Shown: positions 9,832 to 20,347 of the stretch, in pieces | How the letters are laid out: every line of letters starts with the position of its first letter | Numbering within the stretch: position 1 is the stretch's first letter | Notes under the pieces: generated by a model | The model's database searches: none | What the model saw: the letters and a program-made list of their open reading frames with translations, nothing else | Told to the model about the DNA's origin: nothing | Origin: Axinella damicornis | Lineage: Eukaryota > Porifera > Demospongiae > Axinellida > Axinellidae | DNA length: 64,000 nt | NCBI GenBank assembly: GCA_963931865.1 | Contig: OZ007510.1 | Location: 8,466,993-8,530,992, forward strand | Direction of reading: 5' to 3' | Position numbers and translations under genes: made by a program

Positions 9832-12800
9832 GGGGGGGAGGGGAGGGATGGTTAGACTCAATATTGCACCTGCTTGTGTAAAAGTGATACCGTAATCACG
9901 TGTTATTAGGTGCATGCACCTATAACTCCACAGGAAGGAAATATGCGGCTAATAACAAGATGTGCTTAATTAATTTCGAATGACGTCCTCGAACAGGAAA
10001 TGCACTTCATCTGGAATGATAGCTTTTTCCACTCCGCGCTGAAGTCTTCTACCAGCCATTTTTGATACTTAGAGAGTAGCTGCGACGTGAGTTGAACCTG
10101 TACCTAACAGCGAATATGCACCTATAAGTGAGCTGCACCTAATAACGCACGACTACGGTATATTTACTGGTCATGCAACCCTTTCAGCAATGACATGTTC
10201 GTTGGTCATGTGACAATCACAAGTAACCCTGTCAGCTACGATATGTTCACTGGTCATGTGACAATCACAAGTAACCCTTTCAGCAATGACATGTTCACTG
10301 GTCATGTGACAATCATAAGTAACCCTGTCAGCTATGACATGTTCACTGGTCATGTGACAATCATAAGTAACCCTTTCAGCAATGACATGTTCACTGTCAT
10401 GTGACAAACTCCTTTCAGCAAATGCTCACACTACATGTATGTACACTAAGTGCTTGAATTTCTGACCTTCCTTGGCCGAGTCCATGTCCAGTCTAGCTGA
10501 GTGAAGCTTCTTACGAGCCTTGTCACTTTTTCATGTCTTCCTGTTCATGGAGGGAGGGAGGAGGGAGGGAGGGAGGGAGGGAGGGAGGGAGGGAGGGAGG
10601 GAGGGAGGGAGGGAGTGGAGGGAGGGAGGGATGGATGGATGGATGGAGGGAGGGAGGGAGGGAGGGAGGGATCAACACCTAATTCCAGGATCAAATTTCA
10701 ACCTCTCTTAAACTTTGTTAGAATAATTAGGGGGAGTTAGCAAGCAGGTACATTGATGTGGATTCATAATCTGCTTTCTCTCTCTGGATGGAAACTGGTT
10801 GGCTGAATCTGTAATTCCAGGCTTAGATTCAAGCAGGAAGGACCTTTAATAGGCAATACATATGCGTATGCTCCAATTTGATCTTGGACAAACTACTTTT
10901 GATAGTCAAAGGATTGTTGACAGAATGTCCTCCCTAAATTGACAACCCTTGGAGATAATTATTGCAAACTATTGCCCATACAAGGCAACCCTTATGTCAC
11001 GATACCAGTAGGTCTACACCACCATGTATGTCTGATAACAGTTGGAAAACAAACATGGATGCATAAAACTCTAGGATCAGTTGACTGATAGACACACTGT
11101 GTACGTGCCACGACGCTATCAGTCTACATCCATCCAGCAGTGCTCTGACACGATACTGCCAGCATATACAGGATGGATGAGCGGACTGGCATAGCCACCA
11201 CTGTCCTAATATGGACACAGGCCCTCAGTTCATGCAGCCAACACAAGGGACGCATGCGTACTTCTCAACTCAACAACAAATGTTGTTAGTCAACATATCC
11301 TCATTAATATTTCCCTAGCTACCAAAGAGAGGGTATATACATGGGGTGTTCTACTCTCGGCCCCAGACCCAAACCAAATCTAGCGCGGATCGCTTCCAGT
11401 ATCACGTGCAGGGATACTGGAAGCGATCCACGCTGGGTCTGGGGCCGAGACTAGGGGTGTTCAGGTTATAATCTACATGTAGAAACATCACACTGACATT
11501 AGCATTGTTTCTAGAGCTTGAGATGACTTCCCCTCCTTCACACTCACCACCAACACACTCACCGCCAACATTGTTTCCAGAGCAGAGATGACATCCATGT
11601 TTACGCAGATCTCATACTGTGTCTGCTGTGAGGATATGTCCTGTTCTGCCTGACCCACCATCATAAGAATAGAACTGGAGGGAGGGAGGGAGGGAGAGGG
11701 AGGGAGGGAGAGGGAGGGAGGGAGGGAGGGAGGGAGGGAGGGAGGGAGGGAGGGAGGGAGGGAGGGAGGGAGGGAGGGAGGGAGGGGAGGGGAGGAAGGA
11801 AGGAGAGGGAGGGAGGGAGGGAGGGAGAGGGAAGGAGGGAGAGGGAGGAGGGAGGGAGGGAGGGAGGGAGGGAGGGAGGGAGAGGGAAGGAGGGAGAGGG
11901 AGGGAGGGAGGGAGGGAGGGAGGGAGGGAGGGAGGGAGGGAGGGAGGGAGGGAGGGAGGGGGGAGGGGGGGAGGGAGGGGGGAGGGAGGGAGGGAGGGAG
12001 GGAGGGGGAAGGGGGGAGGGAGGGAGGGAGGGAGGGAGGGAGGGAGGGAGGGAGAGGGTAGGAGGGAGGAAGGGCAGGAGAAAGGGTGAGTGGGTGGGAT
12101 AACAGTCACCAATGGAGTAGAGAGACAATGGTCTTACCCGAACAAAGACTGGTCTCCCAACTGTGCACCAGCTTCCAGCATGCCGGAACCCAGACCATAT
12201 TGGGGCAGTTTCCGCTGCATGTGGGAGCAAAATTTAACCAGCTTCTTACGAGAGATTAGTACAAATCCACAGTACCTGATGTTTCTCCGACGAAGATCCG
12301 GACCCTTGGATGGTGGCTGCCAGTCTCTTGGTGGTCACTTGGCAGCCATTTCTGATCCCCTCAACTTTCTTCTCAATCTAAAGTATGCAATTGAAATGAA
12401 ATCAAGTCCAGCTTTGCTAGCTATAGGTTAACGGGAGACTTGCACACAAAACAGTTAAGATCACAACACATCACACTTTCACCATTGTGATAATGTGAAT
12501 TCTAGATTAACTGGAGACTTCACAAAGATTACCTTATGGCTACAATTAATTGAGGGTACTAATCTCAGGGAGTGCAGTTCAATTTGCTAAAATACCTTAA
12601 TGATTATTTAGTACTACTCACGTGACCCTCAACGAATTAGATGCCTCAGAATCGATCACATGACGGAGCATTAAATCGCTTATTGCACAGTTTAGTCATG
12701 ATCTAGATAATGCACACTTTTCAAAGATCAACAGCTGTTTCGGTCAGTGAGTATACACTGCCAGTTATTGTGGAGGAGCCTCGTTCCAACCCTTCTACAG

Positions 12801-14882
12801 CTTAGTTTTTACAGTATGCTGTAAACGTGGCGGTGTAGAAGGCCTGGGAATGAGGCTACGTAGGCATGCAGCACTAATACGTTGGGCTAGGAATGAGATG
12901 AAAAGCTGGATTTGCACCATTGCGATCAGCATGAATGAAGCATTCCACTGATGTCCATTTTGCTTTCGGTTGAATTTTGACCCAAAATCATGAAATCTCC
13001 ATGGATTATAGCCTTTGGTCGAGTGTGATTTTTTGGGACAAAAATGAACCACAATGGCAAAATACCAGGCTTCGTAACTCATCCAAATGCATGGATACAT
13101 GTCTTTCTTTAGCATTGGAGTAGAAATTATATGCCAGCTAAGTACTATAATGTTAGTATGGAAATATGAAGCTGGGAATTGCACCATTGCGATCAGCATG
13201 AATGGAGCATTCCAATGATGTCCATTTTGCTGTCAGTTGAATTTTGACCTAAAAGCATGGATTATAGCCTTTGACCAACTGCTGAGATTAAGGTTACGGG
13301 ATACTCGTGCGCGCGCCGTGAGAAATGTATTGGGAAATGTATACTTAAGCTCGCTAACCAAGAATCTCTGGTATGAAGAGCGTGAGCAACTTGATTCTGG
13401 CGGTGGTGGTGCGCTGTCACAAGGTGCAGGGCATGACGGAAGCTTTTACAGATACACTGTATAGCCTTGCAAAAACGAGCATTTCAGTTCACCAAAAAGC
13501 CGTATTTACAGCTTTTCTCAAGCGAGACAGCAGATAAACTTGCCAGGGATTATGCTATCAAAAAAAGCATCCGTCATGCCCTGCACCTTGTGACAGCGCA
13601 CCTCCACCACCAGAATCAAGTTGCTTACGCTCTTCGTACCAGAGATTCTTGGTTAGCGAGCTTAAGTATACATTTCCCAATACATTTCCCACGGCGCACG
13701 CACGAGTATCCCGTAACCTTAAGGACAGCTCTTTTATGCTGACATAATTCCCAGCTTCATATCCAATACCAATTTTGGTTCATTGGCCCATTTTTGGCAC
13801 ATCAGTCACCATTTAGAACAGGAGTGCTAATTTTAGTGGCATGTCATATCGGTTTCCAAAATGTGCCAATTTTGGCACAAAAACATAAACATAATATATC
13901 TCATTGTGACTGTGATATGCACTAGTGTATTGCAGCATTTATACCATGTACACAAGCGTGCATACATGTAGGAGTCATCATGCACACCTGGGATTACGCA
14001 CGTACAAGTCAGATGACAAACATGAGAGCTATGCAGGGAAAGGTCACAGTATAGGCATGTGACACTGCACATTCCTGCCAGTGTACCTCACTGTAAGTCA
14101 TGTGACACAGTACAGTCCTGCTGGTGTACCTCACAGTAGTCATGTGACACAGTACAGTCCTGCTGGTGTACCTCACAGTAGTCATGTGACACAGTACAGT
14201 CTTGTTGGTGCATGTACCCCATAGCATGCTCATGTGACACCGCACAGTGTACTGTAAGTCATGTGACACAGTACAGTCCTGCCGGTCTACCTCACAGTAG
14301 TCATGTGACACCACACACAGTGTTACCTGTGTAGCTCACAGTAGTCATGTGACACAGTACAGTGTTGTTAGTATACCCCATAGTATGCTCATGTGAGAGT
14401 CCTGCTAGTGTACTCCACAGTAGTCCTGTGACACAGTCATAGCTGCTAGCGCACCCCACAGTGTAAGTCATGTGGCAGCAGTCATGTGACACTGTACAGT
14501 CCTGCTAGTGTTCCTGGTCTCATCTTGTCCCACAAGACAGAATACTGTTGTTGTAAGAACAGTGCAAGCACGATGCCATATTTGGACAACATGCTCTAAT
14601 ATGGTTGCAATGACATCGTGGAAAGGAAATTGCTACTGAAAATTGTGTTTTAAACACACATGTTTGCAGTGTCAACCAGGCAATGGGCAATGGGTGAGGG
14701 CTGTAAACAGTGATAAAGAACCCTTATTTGCTTTTCCAGCCACACAGTCACAACTGCCAGATACAGTGAGCATATGTAGCAGACGTCAGGGCCAAACATT
14801 GAGAGTGCAGAGTTTGCACGCATGAAAACACGCATGTGCGCAAACACTCGCATGTGCACAAACACTCGCATGTGCACAAACA

Positions 14883-14928
<46 letters not shown>

Positions 14929-15377
14929 AACACACACACACACAGTCCCCTTAAAATCAACCACAATGAGGCATGCATGAATGAACAAAGAACTTTAAAA
15001 ATGGATCACAAAATGATGACTGACGTAAGAGGATACGGCTAGATTAACTTGTATTGCTAGTTACACATACCTCCAAAACTGCACTATTTACTACCACTAC
15101 TAGGGGAAGTACCCTTATAGGACTACCTCCTGTACGACCCCTTCCTTTTGGAAAACCATTCAGATTCAGATTCAGAAGAGACAGGAAAGACTGACCTCAA
15201 CCAGTTTCTCTGTGAGTTCGTCTGATCTTTCCCCCCTGAATAGAGAGACGGACGCAGACACTCAGCAACCATACCCTTCCAAGGATCAAGCCATTTGCAA
15301 CCGGCAGCAACACACACACACACTCACCGACCCATGATCTCCAACCCCTGCTGTTTGAATCTCTGAAATTTCTTCAT
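9658..15377 (-). CDS. ARHGAP17/44-like: RICH-type BAR-domain RhoGAP (ARHGAP17/44-like), BAR half only
   Basis: Minus-strand exons are 15377-15328 (start MKKFQRFKQQG), 15235-15196, 12377-12276 (KRLAATIQG), 12214-12138 (RKLPQYGLGSGMLEAG), 11674-11563, 10540-10467 (KKLHSARLDMDSAK) and 9781 into the gap (VGKLDSLRADVDEA). All phases agree except for the sixth exon. Order and spacing match the N-terminal BAR domain of human ARHGAP17 (MKKQFNR start, KKLP, LDWDS and KIDTLKEEMDEA blocks). That protein bends membranes and inactivates Cdc42/Rac near junctions and endocytic sites. Exon six is 74 bases where 73 would keep frame; one extra A in its AAAAA run would explain this. No RhoGAP domain is visible: it must lie in the gap or be lost, since hydrolase copy B starts just beyond. 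Two donors are GTCAG. Confidence 0.75.
9811..9838 (+). repeat. G28 homopolymer after a T run
   Basis: On the minus strand this reads as C28 then an A run, about 30 bases upstream of the acceptor of the last visible RhoGAP exon. Confidence 0.9.
9890..10162. repeat. Inverted-repeat element
   Basis: The left end reads CCGTAATCACGTGTTATTAGGTGCATG and the right end reads TGCACCTAATAACGCACGACTACGG (approximate complements, shortened here by mismatches). It lies in the RhoGAP intron and is probably a non-autonomous DNA transposon. Confidence 0.55.
10183..10405 (+). repeat. 48-bp minisatellite with TCATGTGAC
   Basis: About five units contain GGTCATGTGACAATCA and TAACCCTKTCAGC. TCATGTGAC occurs at 10206, 10254, 10302, 10350 and 10397. 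Because 48 is a multiple of three, both strands show spurious open frames. Confidence 0.9.
10549..10671 (+). repeat. (GGGA)n microsatellite
   Basis: A GGGA array with a short GGAT stretch. On the minus strand it is the CCCT tract directly upstream of the acceptor of the sixth RhoGAP exon. Confidence 0.9.
11352..11453. mobile_element. Short foldback TIR element with 9-bp TSD
   Basis: A nearly perfect hairpin whose arms begin CTCGGCCCCAGACCCA and end TGGGTCTGGGGCCGAG. It is flanked by identical 9-bp copies of GGGGTGTTC (11343-11351 and 11454-11462). It is the same family as 33578-33727. Confidence 0.85.
11676..12060 (+). repeat. Long (GGGA)n array forming an intron polypyrimidine tract
   Basis: About 385 bases of GGGA/GGAGA repeats. 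Read on the minus strand, the CCCT array ends in CCAG|TTC, the acceptor of the fifth RhoGAP exon (11674-11563). Confidence 0.9.
13282..13723. repeat. Large inverted repeat, arms about 160 bp
   Basis: The left arm (about 13282-13446) starts AAGGTTACGGGATACTCGTG. The right arm (about 13560-13723) ends CACGAGTATCCCGTAACCTT. A spacer of about 113 bases separates them. This looks like a non-autonomous TIR element and would form a long hairpin in the RhoGAP pre-mRNA. Confidence 0.8.
14050..14512 (+). repeat. About 42-bp minisatellite with TCATGTGAC
   Basis: Imperfect units share CACAGTAGTCATGTGACACA and GTACAGTCCTGCTGGTGTA. Exact TCATGTGAC is present at 14098, 14140, 14182, 14230, 14259, 14301, 14345 and 14482. 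Confidence 0.88.
14876..14943 (+). repeat. (CA)n microsatellite
   Basis: A CA dinucleotide tract within the RhoGAP intron, next to three short repeats of CTCGCATGTGCACAAACA. Confidence 0.9.
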
Positions 15378-15907
15378 CTATATGAATACGAATATTTTTG
15401 TTAAAATTAATTTTGTGCAGTAAATGTTCGCCTAAAAGTGGTGCAGGCGCCGGGCAGACATACCCATACTGGATATAGTAAACTGATTCTACCACCCCTT
15501 TGTGCATAGTAACTGAGCTCTAGTTCCTAGTTCATGAGTGAACCGCATCTAAATGTGATGGTTTCACTTGATCTGCTAATAAGTGACACCCGACAAAGAA
15601 CTGTTGTACGATCTCACTCCCAATGCCATCAGTACATATTCTATATTGCCCATATGGAGACTGAGCTAAACCTCATCAACACCGAACCGTTGACAGCTCT
15701 GCGCAATAGCTATAAAACTAACTGCTCACCTCGCCGGTACCTTATTGTTTCAATGTCTGGATTGAGTGAAGGAGGCTGTTGCTTTTGTCGCCCATGCAGA
15801 AGCGGCAACCAACGAGATCACAGATCAGTCGCCCACTGATCTGAGCAAGCTGAGAAGGCGGCTATGCTGGGGAGGGACCCCTCTGATTATCCGCCACTTA
15901 GGATTTA

Positions 15908-16152
15908 CGGTAAGGTAGGGCGGGGTAATTCGGGCCACGGTATAATACGGGGTAATTCGGGCCACTTCAACGTTGCAACAGGAAAGAAGCATCCTTTTAT
16001 TCTTGCTTCTAGTGAGTTGTAGGCAGGTTGAGTCCCTGGATATACATGGCCAGAAGTTTGCCTAAAGTCCGTCCGTTTTTAGTTACCGTTGACCTGAAGT
16101 TGAAGTGGCCCGAATTACCCCGTGGCCCGAATTACCCCGCCCTACCTTACGA
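15908..16152. repeat. Inverted-repeat element with GGGGTAATTCGGGCCAC ends
   Basis: The left arm (GTAAGGTAGGGCGGGGTAAT, then a second copy of the TAATTCGGGCCAC core) is mirrored at 16100-16152. Each arm holds the 17-base core twice, so the termini are subterminal tandem repeats. The element lies between the RhoGAP start and the kelch gene. Confidence 0.8.
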
Positions 16153-16598
16153 AAATTTGCATTGTTTTGTTGGTCACGTTGTGTGATTGATGAGGTTTTG
16201 ATCGAACGTTCGGTCGCGAACAGATGTGATTTACCTGCAACTTGCAGCTTGGAACGGTGGTGCGATGCCTGGAAAGTGAACCAGCCGTTGACTAGCATCA
16301 TAATGGAGTCGCAGACCCGTCAAGTCGTCGCCAATGAGTTGTACGCTTGCTGATCTGTATCCTGAACGAACGTACTCCCGTTACTACCCTTCGACTTTTG
16401 CGATCCCACTGAAGCCGTTGTTGTATCCTCGGTTTATGGATTTAACGTTAACTAAATAAGTTGCCTTCCCTTGCTGCTGCCAGTTGGCTGCTTGCCCAAC
16501 TGATTATAGTCCCCCACCCAAATAGTACATGCCTACACCTCAGCACAACTTGCCACAGGAACATCTGCTGTACAGTTTAAACGAGAGAGAAAAAAACA

Positions 16599-19500
16599 AT
16601 GGATGAAGACCTGGAGAACTATTATGATGACTTAGAAGGTCCTGAAGAAGAGCACATTCGGCCACAAAGACCACTCCCCTCCCCTCCACTGAAGGACAAG
16701 GGATCCAGCAAGCCTCAGCTGATCTACAACCCTGATACGCACACCGTTGATGCTTTCAATCAGCTCATTCAGATGCGTGATGCTGAGAAACTCTGTGATG
16801 TCGTCATCCATGTGGGAGAGGTGACCATTAATGCCCACCGCGTGGTCCTGGCTGCGTGCAGCTCCTACTTTAGTGCCATGTTCGCTGGTGAAATGAAAGA
16901 AAGCCAGCAGGGTGTTGTCAACATCAAGGGATTCAATCCACAGGCCATCAAGGGTCTCATCGACTTCTGTTACACTTCGTGCATTACTGTTGATCTCACA
17001 AACGTGCTTGAAATTCTGCCTGCTGCAAATCTGCTTCAGATGAGTGGTGTTCTAGGGGCATGCTGTACGTTTCTAGCGAGCCAACTTCACCCCTCCAACT
17101 GTCTTGGCATCATGAAGTTCGCTGACTTACACAGTTGTACTGGCCTCTGGAAGAAATGTAAGATGTTCATGCAGCAGCGATTCCCAGAGATTGCCCTCCA
17201 TGAAGAGTTCCTGGAGCTGACAACTCAAGAAATGCAGAAGATTGTCTCTGACAGCAACCTGAACGTGAGGGGGGAAGAGCAGGTGTACGAGTCGGTCATG
17301 GCATGGGTCAAGCACGACCTGGAGAAGCGTAAAGCACACCTGGGTGACCTGCTACTCTGTGTGCGAATGCCTCTGATGTCGGCCACCTACCTCAGTCGGG
17401 AGGTCAAGAAGGAGCCCCTGGTGATGGAGAGCTTTGAGGGGAGGGGCCTACTCATCGAGGCAATGGACTACCACCTCCAGAAACACTACATGAGAAACAC
17501 CAGCTCCTCGCAGAAGACGCTGAACACAACACCTCGGCGCTGCCCCGGCCTTGAGTGTCTCTTTGCACTCGGTGGATCGGGCCCCCCTGTGTTTGAGGAT
17601 GACCCATACCTTGACCTCTGTGAGTGCTTTGACAGTGAGAAGAACGAGTGGCGGCAGGTGGCACCCATGTCGGTTCGCCGCTCTGGCCTTAGGGTAGCCT
17701 CAGTTGGGGGGTACCTCTTTGCAGTCGGTGGGTTCTCGGCCTCCGACACGAAGGCACTTGCACTTGTCGATCGATATGATCCGATGACTGACTCCTGGCG
17801 GCTTGTGGCCTCCATGAATTGTGCCCGAAGGAGCTTTGCTGTTGCAGCTCTCAACGGCTACTTGTACGCGATGGGGGGCATTAACGGAGGCGCATACTAT
17901 GACAGTGTGGAGAAATACTGTCCACGTTCAAACAAATGGGTGTTCGTGCAGCCCATGAGTGTCGAGAGGAGAGCAGTGTGTGCCACCGCATTGGACAACT
18001 ACGTCTATGCAGCAGGTGAGTATGCTGGTGGAAATGGCATGGGATTGATTAATGACTGTTGACTTGATTTGCAAGGGCTCGTAAGGTGTCTATTTTATGT
18101 GGTCTTGTCTTGCCATGCATGATTGAAGATGGCCATTGGGGACATTACATGATGTGGTTTGGAGGGTAGCCAAGCGTGATACATGTATGTTGTGGCCAGG
18201 ACGGTCATTTTGTCTGCATAGTCTCCCTTGCATAATGGGCCATTAAGTATAACTTCATGGGTGGCATGCTCTCTGCCCCAGTATTTTCGTTGGCGTGCGC
18301 AGGGGGACGAGCCTGGGAACGAGGCTAGGTGTAGGATGTGTGTAGATTATTATTCGCCGTGTACTTCGTTATATCTCTGTATTTTGGTGTACTTTAGTGT
18401 ATGTCTGTAAATCGGTATATTTCTGCTCTCCCACAGGTGGCCATGATGGCGAGGGTCTGCTGGACACAGTCGAACGATACGACCCGCAACGAGACACCTG
18501 GACAACGATCACCAACCTCAGCTCGCCACGTTGCCTTGGCTCTCTGGTGGCTCTCAGGGGATGCCTGTACGCTGTGGGAGGGTATGACGGTGCCAGTGTC
18601 CTGCAGTCACTGCAGGTAAGTAAGTATCCAAGAGATTACTGTGAATGTCCAAACTACCAGAGAGATTATTATCACCCCACACACATAATTATGTGCAACC
18701 GAGAGTAAACAGTTGGACTCTGTCTGTCAAGCAGAGTATGCCTTCCTAGAACATTACCTTCACAAGGGTTTTGACTTAATTTGTTCACAGTCACCAAGAC
18801 AACTAAATGCGCACTTTTGAGCTCTGGTGGTTGTACCAGTTGAAAGTGCTTTTCTTTATTTAAGTTTGACTTTTGGGGAGAGATGTCTGCCGGGCACTGT
18901 TTCTGCCTCATTTGACCCATCATTGAAATCCATTGTACAAGTGGCAACCACATTCCTGGTAGAGCAACTGGTAGGGCAAACTAGAATGATGCTGCCTCAT
19001 GCACACTCACTTCATGGATACTCAATAACAACGTCTAAAGTGGGAGTGTTTACCTCATTTTCACTCATTTAAAACCCCCCTAGACCAAATGCTTCTTTAG
19101 CAGACTCCAATTGCATCCACCAGCTCATACTTACAGCTTGCCCCAGTTAACTTACACTTCGAAGTGAGCAATGGTGCCCGACAAGACAAACCTCTCCCAC
19201 CTCTACATCAGAGTGAGTTTCTGCACACTTATTATGCAGTTCACGACGGTGATCACGACGGTGATCACGACGGAGTAGTCAGAATCTTCATGTACTTTCC
19301 CTGAGTGCTGGGAGGTTTGATTAATGATTTACGCGGAACAATTGTTCCTCTACCAGGAGTGTAATGTAGCCTCGTTCCCAGGCCCCAGACGGGGACTGGG
19401 AACGAGGCTAGAGTGTAATGTGTGTGTATGCGTGCTGAGATGATATAGCCGGTTATGACATTGCTCATTGTCACCGCTGTCGGGTAGCTAAGACTATAAG

Positions 19501-19781
19501 GCCGTGAACATTTCTCTCTGTTTTTCTTCTTATTCTCTCAGCACTACAATCCCCGTACTGACCAATGGACTTCAGTCTCCCCGCTGCCCATTCAACGCAG
19601 TGGCTTTGGCGCAGCAGTGGTTGACGGCATGCTCTACCTCGCTGGAGGGTGCAACATCCTCTCTAAAGTGAACTCAGTTGACTGCTATGACCCAGAGAAG
19701 GACAACTGGGCCTCCATGGCACCCATGAGTGTCAGGAGGAGCGGCCTTGGTGTCGGTGTGGCACCTGCCTTCCTATTCTGA
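16599..19781 (+). CDS. KLHL-type BTB-BACK-kelch protein (3 exons)
   Basis: Exons 16599-18015, 18437-18615 and 19542-19781 join in phase to 1,836 bases (611 residues). An acidic N-terminus (MDEDLENYYDD) leads into a BTB domain at about residues 55-165 (LCDVVIHVGE, HRVVLAACSSYFSAMF). A BACK domain follows, opening with QLHPSNCLGI. Six kelch repeats then occupy about residues 320-605, marked by LFALGG, LFAVGG, LYAMGG, VYAAGG, LYAVGG and LYLAGG. Such proteins are usually substrate adaptors of Cullin-3 ubiquitin ligases; the target is unknown. I cannot assign it to one vertebrate KLHL number. The protein ends very soon after the sixth repeat (VGVAPAFLF). Confidence 0.9.
18063..18436. other. Kelch intron 1
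   Basis: Contains half of a TAGCCTCG-type stem (GCCTGGGAACGAGGCTA near 18310). No coding signal. Confidence 0.6.
18616..19541. other. Kelch intron 2
   Basis: No gene seen. It holds three GTGATCACGACG repeats near 19250 and one short TIR element (19367-19410). Confidence 0.6.
19367..19410. mobile_element. Minimal TAGCCTCG foldback element with TSD
   Basis: Only 44 bases long: TAGCCTCGTTCCCAGGCC then GACTGGGAACGAGGCTA. It is flanked on both sides by GAGTGTAATG, a 9-10 bp target duplication. Confidence 0.85.
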
Positions 19782-19957
19782 GGCCAGATCGTGATTTTTT
19801 TTTATCTTCGTTCTTAATGATTTTATTTCAGCTGGTTCAAGTCATTCACTTAGGCTCCCAATTATTGCAAAGCCCTCTTCATTTTGTAAATACAGCACTC
19901 ATTCATCCCTGTCATATTCGTTCACCCTGTATACTTAATCAAAAAGTTGCTTTTCGG

Positions 19958-20036
19958 TAGCCTTGTTCCCAGGCCTTCTCACCCCAGTGTTTGTCCAGTA
20001 CAAATGCTAGGGTGAGAAGGCATGGGAACGAAGCTA
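19958..20036. mobile_element. TAGCCTTG foldback element
   Basis: The arms read TAGCCTTGTTCCCAGGCC and GGCATGGGAACGAAGCTA. The flanks GCTTTTCGG and GCTTTTTGG look like a 9-bp target duplication with one change. It sits between the kelch and ELAC2 genes, beside a partial copy at 20071-20111. Confidence 0.75.
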
Positions 20037-20347
20037 GCTTTTTGGTTGCAAATTACCAAGGCTCAAGCCTATAGCCTCATTCCCAGGCCATTCTGCCTGG
20101 GAATGAGGCTTGACCATGTGCATCCCAAAATATGAATGCCTATATGGGTATGAGGCTTACTACATGTAATTGGAATGAAAGGGGTGGAGGATTTGACGAT
20201 GTTCATGATCTGCTGACAGCATGCTTGCATATCGCATATTGGTAAAATATTTGTTGTGCAATTATTGATTTCCATTTAGAGCGCACTTGACCTGATGCAA
20301 TGGGCAGTGAGCTTGCAGAAATGCTCCTGTAATAGACCAAACTATGT

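Larger units (their letters stand above)
12500..15195. other. Large RhoGAP intron, no further gene seen
   Basis: The 2.8-kb intron between exons two and three holds a diverged repeat at 12600-12760 (an inverted relative of 59090-59210), a TAGCCTCG-type stem at 12776-12860, a large inverted repeat, a minisatellite and a CA tract. Confidence 0.55.

Noticed and set aside
11612..12230. Long minus-strand frames rich in Leu-Pro-Pro-Ser
   Set aside because: They are translations of the (GGGA)n array; the real exon of the RhoGAP gene lies at its edge.
12795..13199. 134-residue minus-strand ORF
   Set aside because: It overlaps duplicated non-coding sequence (GGAATTGCACCATTGCGATC occurs twice) and lies in the RhoGAP intron.
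10183..14512. Possible CRISPR-like repeat-spacer arrays
   Set aside because: Units are contiguous tandem repeats with no unique spacers, and the DNA is eukaryotic.
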